Notes: a model not told the origin generated them from the sequence alone. 64,000 nt of DNA from Rhodoblastus sp963828185 (GCA_963828185.1 CAWHDV010000012.1:160223-224222); one strand, 5' to 3'; positions 8,519 through 17,100 are shown, numbered from the stretch's first letter. Made by a program: numbers and translations.

Positions 8519-8967
8519 CCAAGACCCTGCGAGCGTGGCTCGACGCGGAAAATTTTGACGACGTCAACGCGACCATCGCCAACAAGACGACGCCGCTGAT
8601 GCGCGCCGCGTTGCAAGGCGATCTCGAAATGGCGAAGGAAATTCTCGGCGAGGGCGGCGCGGTCGAGGCGCATAATTCCGACGGCAACAATGCGCTCTGG
8701 CTCGCCTGCGTCGACAGGCGCCTCGCCATGATCGACCTTTTGATCGACGCCGGCGTCGACATCGACAATCGCAACGACAATGGCGCAACCGCCTTGATGT
8801 ACGCGGCGTCGTCGGGCCGCACGGACGTCGTGGCGCATCTGCTGGCGCGCGGCGCCGATATAAGCCCCGAGACGCTCGACGGCTTTTCCGCCCTCGACAT
8901 GGCGGCGAACATCGAATGCCTGGCGCTTTTGCGCTCGGCGCAGAAGAAAAGCCCGGCCCGGGTCTGA
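8515..8967 (+). CDS. Ankyrin-repeat protein of the nif island
   Basis: 150 residues with three to four ankyrin repeats. 'TTPLMRAALQGDLEMAKEIL', 'NNALWLACVDRRLAMIDLLI' and 'ATALMYAASSGRTDVVAHLL' are successive helix pairs with the TPLM/A..G..-type signature. It starts on an ATGA overlap with the SagB fusion, so it is translationally coupled and probably a binding partner of that protein or the receiver protein. No catalytic residues or signal peptide are seen. Its stop codon lies in the first copy of a 49-bp hairpin repeat. Confidence 0.85.
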   Translation: MTKTLRAWLDAENFDDVNATIANKTTPLMRAALQGDLEMAKEILGEGGAVEAHNSDGNNALWLACVDRRLAMIDLLIDAGVDIDNRNDNGATALMYAASSGRTDVVAHLLARGADISPETLDGFSALDMAANIECLALLRSAQKKSPARV

Positions 8968-9077
8968 GCCGGAGACTTTGCGCGCGGCGCAGAAAAAAAG
9001 CCCGGCTCAAGTCTGAGCCGGAGACTTTGCGCGCGGCGCGGAAAAGAAGCCCGGCTCAAGTCTGAGCCGGGCCGGGA
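8936..9077. repeat. Three tandem 49-bp repeats, each with a hairpin
   Basis: Units begin at 8936, 8985 and 9034 with a 49-bp period. Copies 2 and 3 contain CCCGGCTCAAGTCTGAGCC(GG), an inverted repeat; copy 1 is variant and includes the end of the ankyrin gene. The array fills the gap between two convergent genes, so it is probably a multiplied bidirectional terminator. A-runs before each stem become T-runs on the minus strand. Confidence 0.85.
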
Positions 9078-9082
9078 AAAAT

Positions 9083-9436
9083 TCACCGCGTCAGGACGAC
9101 AACCAGGCGCTCGACCAGCTGGCCGCCCTTCAGGTGGGTCTCGACGATCTCGTCGATGTCTTCAGGCGTCTTCGGCTGATACCAGACGCCTTCGGGATAG
9201 ACCACCATCAGCGGGCCGGCGCGGCAGAAGCCGAGGCAGCCGGATGAGGTGAAGCCGACGTCTGCCAGACGCTCGGCCTCGATCTTGCGGCCGAGGCGGT
9301 CCCACAGCGGCTGCGCGCCCTGTTCGCCGCAGGAGCCGCGCGGATGGCCGGCCGGGCGCTGGGTGAAACAGGCGAAGACGTGGCGCTTGTAGAGCTGCGG
9401 CACGTCAGAGAGGGTTGAGGTAGCGGTCTCCGTCAT
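9083..9436 (-). CDS. Thioredoxin-like [2Fe-2S] ferredoxin
   Basis: 117 residues of the Shethna/NuoE-like thioredoxin-fold ferredoxin family, found in many nif clusters. The four ligands are visible as 'ACFTQRPAGHPRGSCG' (C-x11-C type) and 'SSGCLGFCRAGP' (C-x3-C). It probably carries electrons or clusters for nitrogenase maturation. It starts on an ATGA overlap with the glutaredoxin gene, so the two form a coupled operon. The end faces the 49-bp hairpin array. Confidence 0.9.
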   Translation of the reverse strand: MTETATSTLSDVPQLYKRHVFACFTQRPAGHPRGSCGEQGAQPLWDRLGRKIEAERLADVGFTSSGCLGFCRAGPLMVVYPEGVWYQPKTPEDIDEIVETHLKGGQLVERLVVVLTR

Positions 9437-9765
9437 GCCGGCGCCTTCACGCCCTTGTCGGCGAAAAGCTGCGTCAATTCGCCGGACGCAGCCATTTCGC
9501 GCACGATGTCGCTGCCGCCGATGAATTCGCCCTTGACGTAGAGCTGCGGAATGGTCGGCCAGTTCGAAAAGGCCTTGACGCCCTCGCGGATGAAGGGATC
9601 GGCCAGAACATTGACCGCGTCATATTGCACGCCGAGGCCATTGAGAACTTGCACGATCGCGCCCGAAAAGCCGCATTGCGGCGCGGCCGGCACGCCTTTC
9701 ATGAACAAAACCACATCATTGCCGTCAATAATGGATTTGATGCGTTCGGAGGTTTTTTCCGTCAT
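9433..9765 (-). CDS. Monothiol CGFS glutaredoxin (Grx4-type)
   Basis: 110 residues starting MTEKTSERIKSIIDGNDVV. The monothiol active site 'PQCGFSGAIVQ' and the glutathione-binding 'WPTIPQLYVKGEFIGGSDI' define a class II glutaredoxin, which binds a glutathione-ligated [2Fe-2S] cluster and passes clusters to client proteins. The open frame extends to 10038 but the family start is at 9765. It is the first gene of the leftward glutaredoxin-ferredoxin operon and sits among other Fe-S assembly genes of the nif island, so it is likely a nif-dedicated copy. Confidence 0.93.
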   Translation of the reverse strand: MTEKTSERIKSIIDGNDVVLFMKGVPAAPQCGFSGAIVQVLNGLGVQYDAVNVLADPFIREGVKAFSNWPTIPQLYVKGEFIGGSDIVREMAASGELTQLFADKGVKAPA

Positions 9766-9812
9766 CGATTGACCTTCCCACTGATACGCCCGATCGGGCC
9801 TGCGCCGAGGAA

Positions 9813-9828
9813 TGCAAAATAAGGACCA
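9813..9828 (-). promoter_or_regulatory. Candidate sigma-54 promoter of the glutaredoxin-ferredoxin operon
   Basis: Minus-strand TGGTCCTTATTTTGCA has GG-N10-GC and a TTTTGCA -12 half, 48 bases before the start codon. An imperfect NifA half-pair (TGT-N10-ACG) lies at 9900-9915. Confidence 0.55.
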
Positions 9829-9970
9829 GCGCGCCGGGCCAGCGAAAATCCAGCAAACCACACCGGAATGGACGCGTCGCAATGCCGACACCGGGCCCTT
9901 GTCCGAAATGCGACGCGGACGCCCGGCCCCGCTTTTGCAGGCGTTTGGCCTCAAAGCCGGAGGCGAGAAG

Positions 9971-10456
9971 ATGACGGTCGTTCCATTCCCCGAGCCAGAC
10001 GCGATCAATTTTGGCGATCTGCCCAAGACCATCAACACTCTCTTGCAAAAGGGCGTCGCCGCCTATCGCCGCGATTTCGCCGCCGCCGACGCCCTGTTCC
10101 GCGAGGCCCTGAAGGCCGCGCCCGAAGAGCTGCCGACCTATTTTTGTCTTTATAAAATCCACACTTACCAGGGCAATCTCGACGAGGCGCGCGCCGTGGC
10201 CCAGGCCGGGCTCAAGGAAGCGGCGCGCCAGGCCGGCTGGCCCGACGACTGGCGCCTGTGGACGCTGCGGCAGGAGGTTTCGGACGGGGCCGGACGTTTC
10301 GCGCTCTACACCCTCAAGGCGCTCGCTTTCATCCATTTGCGCCGCGACGAGCGCCAGCAGGCCAAGGAAATGCTCGACGCCCTGCGGGTTCTCGACCCGA
10401 CCGGCGCGGTCGGCTGGCCGGTCGTGGCCGAACTCGCGGCCGGGCTGGGCTGCTGA
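9971..10456 (+). CDS. TPR-like protein of the nif island
   Basis: 161 residues, all helical in appearance. 'GVAAYRRDFAAADALFREALKAAPEELPTYFCLYKIHTYQGNLDEARAVAQAGL'-type repeats (residues ~25-75) fit tetratricopeptide pairs, and a second block is 'TLKALAFIHLRRDERQQAKEMLDALRVLDP'. ATG at 9971 follows GGAGGCGAGAAG, so it is preferred to the further upstream open frame from 9812. It lies divergent to the glutaredoxin gene and just ahead of the suf operon. A scaffold or chaperone role is inferred; no enzyme motif is visible. Confidence 0.75.
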   Translation: MTVVPFPEPDAINFGDLPKTINTLLQKGVAAYRRDFAAADALFREALKAAPEELPTYFCLYKIHTYQGNLDEARAVAQAGLKEAARQAGWPDDWRLWTLRQEVSDGAGRFALYTLKALAFIHLRRDERQQAKEMLDALRVLDPTGAVGWPVVAELAAGLGC

Positions 10457-10464
10457 ACACCGGC

Positions 10465-10480
10465 TGGCGCCTCGCTTGCA
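10465..10480 (+). promoter_or_regulatory. Candidate sigma-54 promoter of the suf operon
   Basis: TGGCGCCTCGCTTGCA matches TGGC-N8-TTGCA with GG-N10-GC, 113 bases before sufB. No exact NifA site was found within 150 bases upstream, so control by NifA is less certain than for nifH or fixA. Confidence 0.65.
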
Positions 10481-10593
10481 TTCTCTCCTGTTGGCGCCGC
10501 GCCGCACAATGGCGGACGCCGCTTCCGGCGCCCGCCAACGCCCCGGCAAGCCAGTGATTTTCATGCGTCAAGAAGCAAGGTCGGGACCCTGAC

Positions 10594-12057
10594 ATGAGCG
10601 AAGAGACGGACACCCTGCAGGAGCTCGCGGACCGCAAATACAAGTACGGCTTCGTCTCAGAGATCGAATCCGACTTTGCGCCCAAGGGCTTGAACGAAGA
10701 GGTCATCCGCTTCATTTCGGCGAAAAAGAACGAGCCGGACTGGCTGCTCACCTATCGCCTCGACGCCTACAAGCGCTGGCTGACCATGGAAGAGCCGCAC
10801 TGGGCCAAGCTGCACTACCCGAAGATCGACTTCCAGGACGCCTATTATTACGCCGCGCCGAAAGGCGACAGCGACAGGCCGAAGAACCTCGACGAGGTCG
10901 ATCCGGAATTGCTGCGCGTCTATGAAAAGCTCGGCATCCCCCTGCATGAGCAGGAAGCGCTCGCCGGCGTGCAGGAAAGAAAGGTCGCTGTCGACGCAGT
11001 GTTCGATTCCGTCTCCGTGGTCACCACGTTCAAGGAGGAATTGTCCAAGGTCGGCGTCATCTTCTGCCCGATTTCGGAAGCGGTGAAAGAGCATCCCGAA
11101 CTGGTAAGGAAATATCTCGGCTCGGTCGTGCCCTCGACCGACAATTTCTACGCCACGCTCAACGCCGCCGTGTTTTCGGAAGGCTCCTTCGTCTATATTC
11201 CCGAAGGCGTGCGCTGTCCGATGGAACTGTCGACCTATTTCCGCATCAACGCCGCCAAATCCGGCCAGTTCGAGCGCACGCTGATCATCGCCGACAAGGG
11301 GTCCTACGTCTCCTATCTGGAAGGCTGCACCGCGCCGCAACGCGACGAGAACCAGCTGCACGCCGCCGTGGTCGAACTGGTGGCGATGGATGACGCCGAG
11401 ATCAAATATTCGACCGTGCAGAACTGGTATCCCGGCGACGAAAACGGCAAGGGCGGCATCTATAATTTCGTCACCAAGCGCGGTGACTGCCGCGGCGCCC
11501 GCTCGAAAATTTCCTGGACGCAGGTCGAGACCGGCTCCTCGATCACCTGGAAATATCCCTCGTGCATCCTGCGCGGAGAAAGCTCGGTCGGCGAATTCTA
11601 TTCCATCGCCATCGCCAACAATTACCAGCAGGCCGACACCGGCACGAAAATGTTGCATCTCGGCAAGAACACCTCGAGCCGCATCGTCTCCAAGGGCATT
11701 TCCGCCGGTCATGCGCAGAACACCTACCGGGGCTTGGTCAGCGTCCACGCCAAGGCCGACGGCGCGCGCAATTTCACCCAATGCGACTCGTTGCTGCTGG
11801 GCGACAAATGCGGCGCCCATACCGTGCCCTATATCCAGTCGCGCAACCCGAAAGCCATCCTGGAGCATGAGGCGACAACCTCGAAAATATCCGACGACCA
11901 GCTCTTTTATTGCGTTTCGCGCGGCATTCCGACCGAGGAAGCCGTCGCCCTGATCGTCAACGGGTTCTGCCGCGAAGTGTTGCAGCAATTGCCCATGGAA
12001 TTCGCTGTCGAGGCGCAAAAGCTCGTCGGCATCAGCCTCGAAGGGAGCGTTGGATAA
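10594..12057 (+). CDS. sufB: SufB, Fe-S cluster scaffold subunit
   Basis: 487 residues, full length. SufB in the SufBC2D complex builds [4Fe-4S] clusters from sulfur delivered by SufS. Family signatures are 'SEGSFVYIPEGVRCPMELST', 'RTLIIADKGSYVSYLEGCTA', 'WYPGDENGKGGIYNFVTKRG' and 'SRNPKAILEHEATTSKISDDQ'. It opens the operon sufB-C-D-S-T. Its place inside a nif island without nifU or nifS suggests that this SUF set supplies nitrogenase clusters; that role is inference. Confidence 0.97.
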   Translation: MSEETDTLQELADRKYKYGFVSEIESDFAPKGLNEEVIRFISAKKNEPDWLLTYRLDAYKRWLTMEEPHWAKLHYPKIDFQDAYYYAAPKGDSDRPKNLDEVDPELLRVYEKLGIPLHEQEALAGVQERKVAVDAVFDSVSVVTTFKEELSKVGVIFCPISEAVKEHPELVRKYLGSVVPSTDNFYATLNAAVFSEGSFVYIPEGVRCPMELSTYFRINAAKSGQFERTLIIADKGSYVSYLEGCTAPQRDENQLHAAVVELVAMDDAEIKYSTVQNWYPGDENGKGGIYNFVTKRGDCRGARSKISWTQVETGSSITWKYPSCILRGESSVGEFYSIAIANNYQQADTGTKMLHLGKNTSSRIVSKGISAGHAQNTYRGLVSVHAKADGARNFTQCDSLLLGDKCGAHTVPYIQSRNPKAILEHEATTSKISDDQLFYCVSRGIPTEEAVALIVNGFCREVLQQLPMEFAVEAQKLVGISLEGSVG

Positions 12058-12806
12058 TGCTTGAGATCAAGGACCTCCACGTCAGCGTGCACGGCAAGGA
12101 AATCCTGAAAGGCCTTTCATTGAAAGTCCCGCCGGGCGAGGTTCACGCCATCATGGGGCCGAATGGCGCCGGCAAGTCGACGACCAGCTACACGCTCGCC
12201 GGCCGCGCCGGCTATGAAGTGACGAGCGGCGAAATCGATCTGTTCGGCGAGGACATCACCGGCCTGACCCCGGAAGAGCGCGCCGCCAAGGGCATTTTCC
12301 TGGCCTTCCAGTATCCGATGGAAATTCCCGGCGTCTCCACCATGAACTTCCTGAAAACCGCGATGAACTCGCAGGCCAAGCTGCGCGGCGAGAAGGAGCT
12401 GGACGCGGCGCAATTCCTGCGCATCGTCCGCGCGGCTGCGAAGGAATTAAACATTTCCGAGGACATGCTGAAGCGGCCGCTCAATGTCGGCTTTTCCGGC
12501 GGCGAGAAGAAGCGCAACGAGACCCTGCAAATGGCGCTGCTGAAGCCCAAGCTGGCGATCCTCGACGAAATGGATTCCGGCCTCGACATCGACGCGCTGA
12601 AACTGGTCGCGGAAGGCGTCAACAAGCTGCGCGCGCCGGACCGGTCCTTCCTGGTCATCACCCATTACCAGCGCCTGCTCGACTATATCGAGCCGGACGT
12701 GATCCACATTCTCGCGGGCGGCAGGATCGTCAAGTCGGGCGACAAGAGCCTGGCGCTGCAACTCGAAGAAAATGGCTACGACGCCGTCATCAACAAGGCC
12801 GCGTGA
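12057..12806 (+). CDS. sufC: SufC, ABC-type ATPase of the SufBCD complex
   Basis: 249 residues. The start overlaps the sufB stop by one base (TAATG). Walker A 'GPNGAGKSTTSYTLAG', the SufC-type signature 'GFSGGEKKRNETLQMALL' and Walker B 'LAILDEMDSGLDIDALK' are intact. The cytosolic ATPase drives SufB/SufD rearrangement during cluster assembly. An upstream open frame back to 11910 is only antisense-free read-through and is not part of the protein. Confidence 0.97.
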   Translation: MLEIKDLHVSVHGKEILKGLSLKVPPGEVHAIMGPNGAGKSTTSYTLAGRAGYEVTSGEIDLFGEDITGLTPEERAAKGIFLAFQYPMEIPGVSTMNFLKTAMNSQAKLRGEKELDAAQFLRIVRAAAKELNISEDMLKRPLNVGFSGGEKKRNETLQMALLKPKLAILDEMDSGLDIDALKLVAEGVNKLRAPDRSFLVITHYQRLLDYIEPDVIHILAGGRIVKSGDKSLALQLEENGYDAVINKAA

Positions 12807-12814
12807 GGTTCAAC

Positions 12815-14113
12815 ATGGGCAAGGTCGTTTCGCTCGACAATCTTCTCGCCAGCATGGCGACGCGGCGCCAGGTGGCGACCGACGGCGCCGCGCCCTGGCT
12901 CGGCGCCCTGCTCGAACAGGCGAGCGAGAAATTCGCGGCTTCCGGCCTGCCGAACCGCCGCGTCGAGGAATGGCGCTATTCCGACCTCGCCAAGGCCTTG
13001 CACGAAACGGTCAAGCCGGATTCCGAGATCGACGCGCCGCCGGAACTGGCGGGCGCCTGCGTCGCCGCCTTCGAGAATGGCGTGCTGGTCGACGCCGCCT
13101 CCTCCTATTGCGCCATGGGGGCGAAATCGCTGCGCAAGGCGCTGGGGGAGAAGAACGCGCTGGCCGCTTCCTTCATCGGCAAGATCAATCCGCAGCTGGA
13201 CCATCCGATCATCAATCTCAACACCGCCTTGATGGAAGAAGGCCTCGTCCTGCATGTGCCCGCCGGCGTGACGGTGGCGACCCCCTTGCACCTGCGCTTC
13301 AACTGGAGCGATGTCGAGGCGCAGGGCGCCGACGGGCGCCATCTGCGCATTCTCGTGGTGCTCGAGGAAGGCGCGCAGGCGACAATCTTCGAATCGCATG
13401 ACGGCGAGCCGAGTTTCGCCACCATCGTGAGCGAATTCAGCATCGCGGCGGGGGCGAAGCTGACGCATGTGCGGCTCGAAAACTTTTCCGCCGCCGCGCG
13501 GCAGACCGCCGCGACTGTCGCCGACATCGCCGACAAGGGAGCTTATCGCGGCTTTTACCTGTCGCAGGGCGGCCACTTCGCCCGCCACGAGGCGCTGCTG
13601 AAACTCTCGGGCGAAGAAAGCCTGGCGCAGATGGACGGCGCCACGCTTGTCGCCGACCGCCGCCATTGCGACAATACCACGGTCGTGCTGCACGCGGCGC
13701 CCAATACCGCCAGCAAGCAGACTTTCCGGAGCGTCCTCGCCGGGGCCGGACGCGCCGTCTACCAGGGTTGCGTGAAAGTCGCGCAGGCCGCGCAAAAGAC
13801 CGACGCGAAGCAGATGAGCCGCGCCATGCTGCTCTCCCATCGCGCCGAAATCGTCACCAAGCCCGAGCTTGAAATCTTCGCCGACGACGTGAAATGCAGC
13901 CATGGCGCGACGGCTGGCGAACTCGACGCCAACGCGCTGTTTTTTCTCCGCGCGCGAGGCATTCCGGAGACGGAGGCGCGCGCCATGCTGGTCGAGGCTT
14001 TTCTCGGCGAGGCGCTCGACACGATCGACAACGAGACCCTTCGCGCCATCGCTTCCGATCGCACGCATCAATGGCTTGCGCGCCATGCCGGCGAGGCCTC
14101 CCATGTCGAATGA
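12815..14113 (+). CDS. sufD: SufD, SufB-like partner of the Fe-S scaffold
   Basis: 432 residues from ATG 12815 (TGAGG precedes by 6 bases; a GTG at 12803 overlapping the sufC stop is the alternative). Family features are 'PNRRVEEWRYSDLAKAL' near the N-terminus and the C-terminal 'KPELEIFADDVKCSHGATAG' with 'FFLRARGIPETEARAMLVEAF', where SufD contributes the conserved His. It forms the beta-helix heterodimer with SufB and is needed for iron entry. The end overlaps sufS by 11 bases. Confidence 0.96.
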   Translation: MGKVVSLDNLLASMATRRQVATDGAAPWLGALLEQASEKFAASGLPNRRVEEWRYSDLAKALHETVKPDSEIDAPPELAGACVAAFENGVLVDAASSYCAMGAKSLRKALGEKNALAASFIGKINPQLDHPIINLNTALMEEGLVLHVPAGVTVATPLHLRFNWSDVEAQGADGRHLRILVVLEEGAQATIFESHDGEPSFATIVSEFSIAAGAKLTHVRLENFSAAARQTAATVADIADKGAYRGFYLSQGGHFARHEALLKLSGEESLAQMDGATLVADRRHCDNTTVVLHAAPNTASKQTFRSVLAGAGRAVYQGCVKVAQAAQKTDAKQMSRAMLLSHRAEIVTKPELEIFADDVKCSHGATAGELDANALFFLRARGIPETEARAMLVEAFLGEALDTIDNETLRAIASDRTHQWLARHAGEASHVE

Positions 14114-15356
14114 GGCGCTTGCCGCAAAACCTGTCGCTTCCCGCTTCGACGTTTACGTGGAGCGGGACAAATTTCCGATACTCCAGCGGCTGGTCCATAA
14201 CAAGCCGCTGGTCTATCTCGACAACGGCGCCTCGGCGCAGAAGCCGAAAATCGTGCTCGACGCCATCATGGCGGCCTATGCCGACACCTATTCCAACGTG
14301 CATCGCGGCGCGCATTTCCTGTCGGGCGAATCGACGCTCCGCTTTGAGCAGGCGCGCGAGTCGGCGCGGCGCTTCGTCAATGCGCAACGGGTCGAGGAAA
14401 TCGTCTTCACCAAGGGCGGCACGGAGGCGATCAATCTCGTCGCCTCTTCGCTCGGCGCCGAAATCTCCGAGGGCGACGAAATCGTCATTTCGGAGATGGA
14501 GCATCATTCCAACATCGTGCCCTGGCATTTTTTGCGCGAGCGCAAGGGCGCTAAGCTGATCTGGGCGCCGATCGCGGCGGATGGGTCGTTCGATCTCGCG
14601 GCCTTCGCCAAATGTCTGACCAAACGGACAAAAATCGTTGCGATCACGCATATGTCGAACGTGCTCGGCACGATCGCGCCGATTGCCGACATCATCCGCC
14701 TCGCCCATGCGGTCGGCGCCAAGGTGCTGATCGACGGCTGCCAGGGCAGCGTGCACGAGGCCGTAGACGTGCAGGCGCTCGACTGCGACTTTTATGTCTG
14801 CACCGGCCACAAGCTCTATGGCCCCTCGGGCATCGGCTTTCTCTACGGCAAATACGACCTGCTGGCGCGGATGCGGCCGTATCAGGGCGGCGGCGAAATG
14901 ATCGCCGACGTCTTTGCCGACCGCATCACCTATGCCGAACCGCCGCACCGGTTCGAGGCGGGCACGCCGCCCATCGTCGAGGCGATCGGCCTTGGCGTCG
15001 CGCTCGACTACATCATGGGACTCGACCGCAGAGCCGTCGCCGCGCATGAACAAGCCCTGCTTTGCCATGCGACGGAAGAGCTGGAAAAACTCGGCAAGGC
15101 GCGCATCTTTGGGCGCGCCGAAAACAAGGGCGCGCTGGTGACCTTCGACGTGGAAGGCGCGCATCCGCACGATGTCGCCACCATTCTCGACCGCGCCGGC
15201 ATAGCCGTTCGCGCGGGCAGCCACTGCGCCCAGCCGCTGATGACGAAACTCGGGCTGACGGCTTCCGCCCGCGCGTCATTCGCGCTGTACAACACGCATG
15301 ACGAAGTCGAGATTTTCGTCAAGGGAATCCGCCGTGTGATGGAGCTCTTTGCATGA
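14103..15356 (+). CDS. sufS: SufS, group II cysteine desulfurase
   Basis: 417 residues starting MSNEALAAKPVASRFDVYVE; ATG 14103 lies inside the sufD end, implying translational coupling. PLP lysine is in 'YVCTGHKLYGPSGIGF', the substrate region 'FRGRAGSHCAQPLM'-type segment 'VRAGSHCAQPLMTKLG' carries the catalytic Cys, and 'TKGGTEAINLVASS' binds the cofactor phosphate. It moves sulfur from cysteine to SufB. No SufE or SufU partner is seen in the operon, so the sulfur acceptor must be elsewhere or is not needed. Confidence 0.96.
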   Translation: MSNEALAAKPVASRFDVYVERDKFPILQRLVHNKPLVYLDNGASAQKPKIVLDAIMAAYADTYSNVHRGAHFLSGESTLRFEQARESARRFVNAQRVEEIVFTKGGTEAINLVASSLGAEISEGDEIVISEMEHHSNIVPWHFLRERKGAKLIWAPIAADGSFDLAAFAKCLTKRTKIVAITHMSNVLGTIAPIADIIRLAHAVGAKVLIDGCQGSVHEAVDVQALDCDFYVCTGHKLYGPSGIGFLYGKYDLLARMRPYQGGGEMIADVFADRITYAEPPHRFEAGTPPIVEAIGLGVALDYIMGLDRRAVAAHEQALLCHATEELEKLGKARIFGRAENKGALVTFDVEGAHPHDVATILDRAGIAVRAGSHCAQPLMTKLGLTASARASFALYNTHDEVEIFVKGIRRVMELFA

Positions 15357-15724
15357 CTGAAGTCGAGGCCGCCAGCGCGCCCGCCTTTTCGGACGAACCG
15401 ATCGAGCCGCCGGATTGGACCGGCGATCTGCGCGAGGATGTCATCGCGGCGATCCGCACCGTCTTCGACCCGGAAATTCCGGTCAATGTCTATGACCTCG
15501 GCTTGATTTACCGGATCGATATTTCCAACCCGGCGCTGATCGACATCGACATGACGCTGACCGCGCCCGGCTGTCCGGTCGCGGGCGAAATGCTGCGGCG
15601 GGTGGAAAAGGCTGTGCTGATGGCGCCCGGCGCCGTTGGCGCCAAGGTCAATCTCGTGTTCGATCCGCCATGGGACCCCGCCAAAATGTCGGACGAGGCC
15701 AAGCTAGATCTCGGGATGCTGTAA
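15353..15724 (+). CDS. sufT: SufT/MIP18-family Fe-S assembly factor
   Basis: 123 residues of the DUF59/MIP18 family. 'IRTVFDPEIPVNVYDLGLIY' and 'MTLTAPGCPVAGEMLRRVE' with the reactive Cys are the family blocks, and 'NLVFDPPWDPAKMSDEAKLDLGM' is the typical C-terminus. It starts on an ATGA overlap with sufS. Family members help load [4Fe-4S] clusters on client proteins; here nitrogenase components are the likely clients by context. Confidence 0.93.
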   Translation: MTEVEAASAPAFSDEPIEPPDWTGDLREDVIAAIRTVFDPEIPVNVYDLGLIYRIDISNPALIDIDMTLTAPGCPVAGEMLRRVEKAVLMAPGAVGAKVNLVFDPPWDPAKMSDEAKLDLGML

Positions 15725-15749
15725 TTTTCAGTCGAATTGGAGTCAAAGC

Positions 15750-16175
15750 ATGGACGAGCTTTACGCGATCTGCCGGACGTTCGAAATTGACGACCACGAC
15801 GCGCGCGGCTTCGTGCTGAAGCGCGTCGGCGCCGACGGCCAGGGCGAGCGCTGGCCAATCGTCATCTCGCGAAAAGGATCGAATTTCTACGGCTTCGAAA
15901 ACGCCTGTCCGCACGCCGGCCAGAGGCTCGACTCCCAGTCGGGCGAATTCATGGACGAGGCCGGCAATTTCATCGTCTGCAGCCATCATGGCGCGCAATT
16001 CGACCTCGATACCGGCCATTGCTTCTCCGGCCCCTGCCAAAGCAAGGCGCTGACGCCGATCAAGATCGTCGTCGATGACGGCGACGTCTGCGTGACCGGC
16101 GTCGAACTGGCCGAGGAGGATGGCCTCGATCTCGACGATTCCGGCATGCCCGAAGTGGTGATCACCGGCGATTGA
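15750..16175 (+). CDS. Rieske-type [2Fe-2S] protein
   Basis: 141 residues with one Rieske domain. The ligands are 'NACPHAGQRLDS' (C-x-H) and 'IVCSHHGAQFDLDTG' (C-x2-H), near residues 53-55 and 76-79. There is no membrane anchor or signal peptide, so it is cytosolic and ferredoxin-like. It follows sufT by 25 bases in the same operon. A link to electron supply for cluster assembly or nitrogenase is inferred. Confidence 0.9.
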   Translation: MDELYAICRTFEIDDHDARGFVLKRVGADGQGERWPIVISRKGSNFYGFENACPHAGQRLDSQSGEFMDEAGNFIVCSHHGAQFDLDTGHCFSGPCQSKALTPIKIVVDDGDVCVTGVELAEEDGLDLDDSGMPEVVITGD

Positions 16176-16208
16176 AATCTTTTTGTTTCGAAATTGGAGG
16201 AAATCCGC

Positions 16209-16961
16209 ATGACCGATACGGCGGAACTGGTCAAACGCAAGAAAGATATCAATCTCGCGGTGGTTTTCGCCGATCCGGACGCCTTTGTCGCCCATTTCCT
16301 TGGCTGGCTGGAAATCACCGCCTTCACCAGCCTTTTCCGCGCGGGAGAGGCGCAACGGCCCGCCGACGGGATCACCCCTGCCCTGACAGCGCAACAACTC
16401 AAAAGCGGCGGCGTCGTCCATGTCGCCAAGGACGCCCTGTTCGCCTTCTGCATGACCGCGTCGCTGAAGGGCGACAAGGCGGCGATCGACAAGGTCGAGC
16501 AAGGCCTGACCGAACGATTCGGCGCGGATTTCCCCGGCGCGACGGCGCTGTGGAGTTTCAGGTCACAGATCGACGCGCCGGTGTCGCTTGAAGATCATGT
16601 CGGCCAGGCGGCGCAGAAAATGCTGATCGGCGACCTGCCGCCGCCGCCAATGCGCGCCAAGGAAAACTGGAGCGCGGGCCTGCGTTTCTTCGAAAAGGCG
16701 CGAAAGTCGAATTTCGCGCAGGAAGTCATGTATCCCCTCGCCCGCTGGACGCGCGACAAATGGAGCGAAACGCTGGAAAAGGGCGTCGCCTTCCTGCATC
16801 ACATCGAGGACAATGTGCCGGTGCTGCGCGAGGTCCTTGCCGAGACCCGCAACGACGAGCCTTTCGTCGCCAACGTGCTGTTGAAAATGGCCCCCGCAGT
16901 CGACATGGAGCTGAATGACGACGCGCAGGGATTTCTCCGCTCGCTGTCGCGGCGAGCCTGA
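16209..16961 (+). CDS. Uncharacterised protein at the end of the suf operon
   Basis: 250 residues from ATG 16209, which is set by GGAGG 9 bases upstream (an upstream GTG-type frame to 16194 overlaps that site). I do not recognise the family. It is soluble, with charged helices and acidic C-terminal residues; no Cys motif and no signal peptide. Residues 1-110 ('DINLAVVFADPDAFVAHFLGWLEI') and 110-250 look like two domains. It lies 33 bases after the Rieske gene, so its role is probably in Fe-S or nitrogenase maintenance. Confidence 0.75.
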   Translation: MTDTAELVKRKKDINLAVVFADPDAFVAHFLGWLEITAFTSLFRAGEAQRPADGITPALTAQQLKSGGVVHVAKDALFAFCMTASLKGDKAAIDKVEQGLTERFGADFPGATALWSFRSQIDAPVSLEDHVGQAAQKMLIGDLPPPPMRAKENWSAGLRFFEKARKSNFAQEVMYPLARWTRDKWSETLEKGVAFLHHIEDNVPVLREVLAETRNDEPFVANVLLKMAPAVDMELNDDAQGFLRSLSRRA

Positions 16962-16986
16962 CGCAGGCGAAAATGCCGACACGGCG

Positions 16987-17002
16987 TGTTGCGACCGCAA
17001 CA
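16987..17002. promoter_or_regulatory. NifA upstream activator site for the YqeB-like/modD unit
   Basis: TGT-tgcgaccgca-ACA matches TGT-N10-ACA exactly and extends as a palindrome (TGTTGCG/CGCAACA). It is about 90 bases upstream of the sigma-54 element at 17085. Confidence 0.8.
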
Positions 17003-17084
17003 GCCGTCCGCGCGGTTTTTGACAATAACGCGCCGCGAACGTCGCGCCTTTCATCGTTTTGCCTCCTTTTCCGCGCGTTCGCGC

Positions 17085-17100
17085 TGGCCTGACTTCTGCT
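17085..17100 (+). promoter_or_regulatory. Sigma-54 promoter of the YqeB-like/modD unit
   Basis: TGGCCTGACTTCTGCT keeps TGGC, GG-N10-GC and the pyrimidine-rich -12 half, 64 bases before the ATG at 17164. The exact NifA site upstream strengthens the call. Confidence 0.75.

Noticed and set aside
6539..8967. RiPP (azole peptide) cluster because of the SagB domain
   Set aside because: No YcaO cyclodehydratase, precursor peptide or transporter is visible; context is nitrogen fixation.
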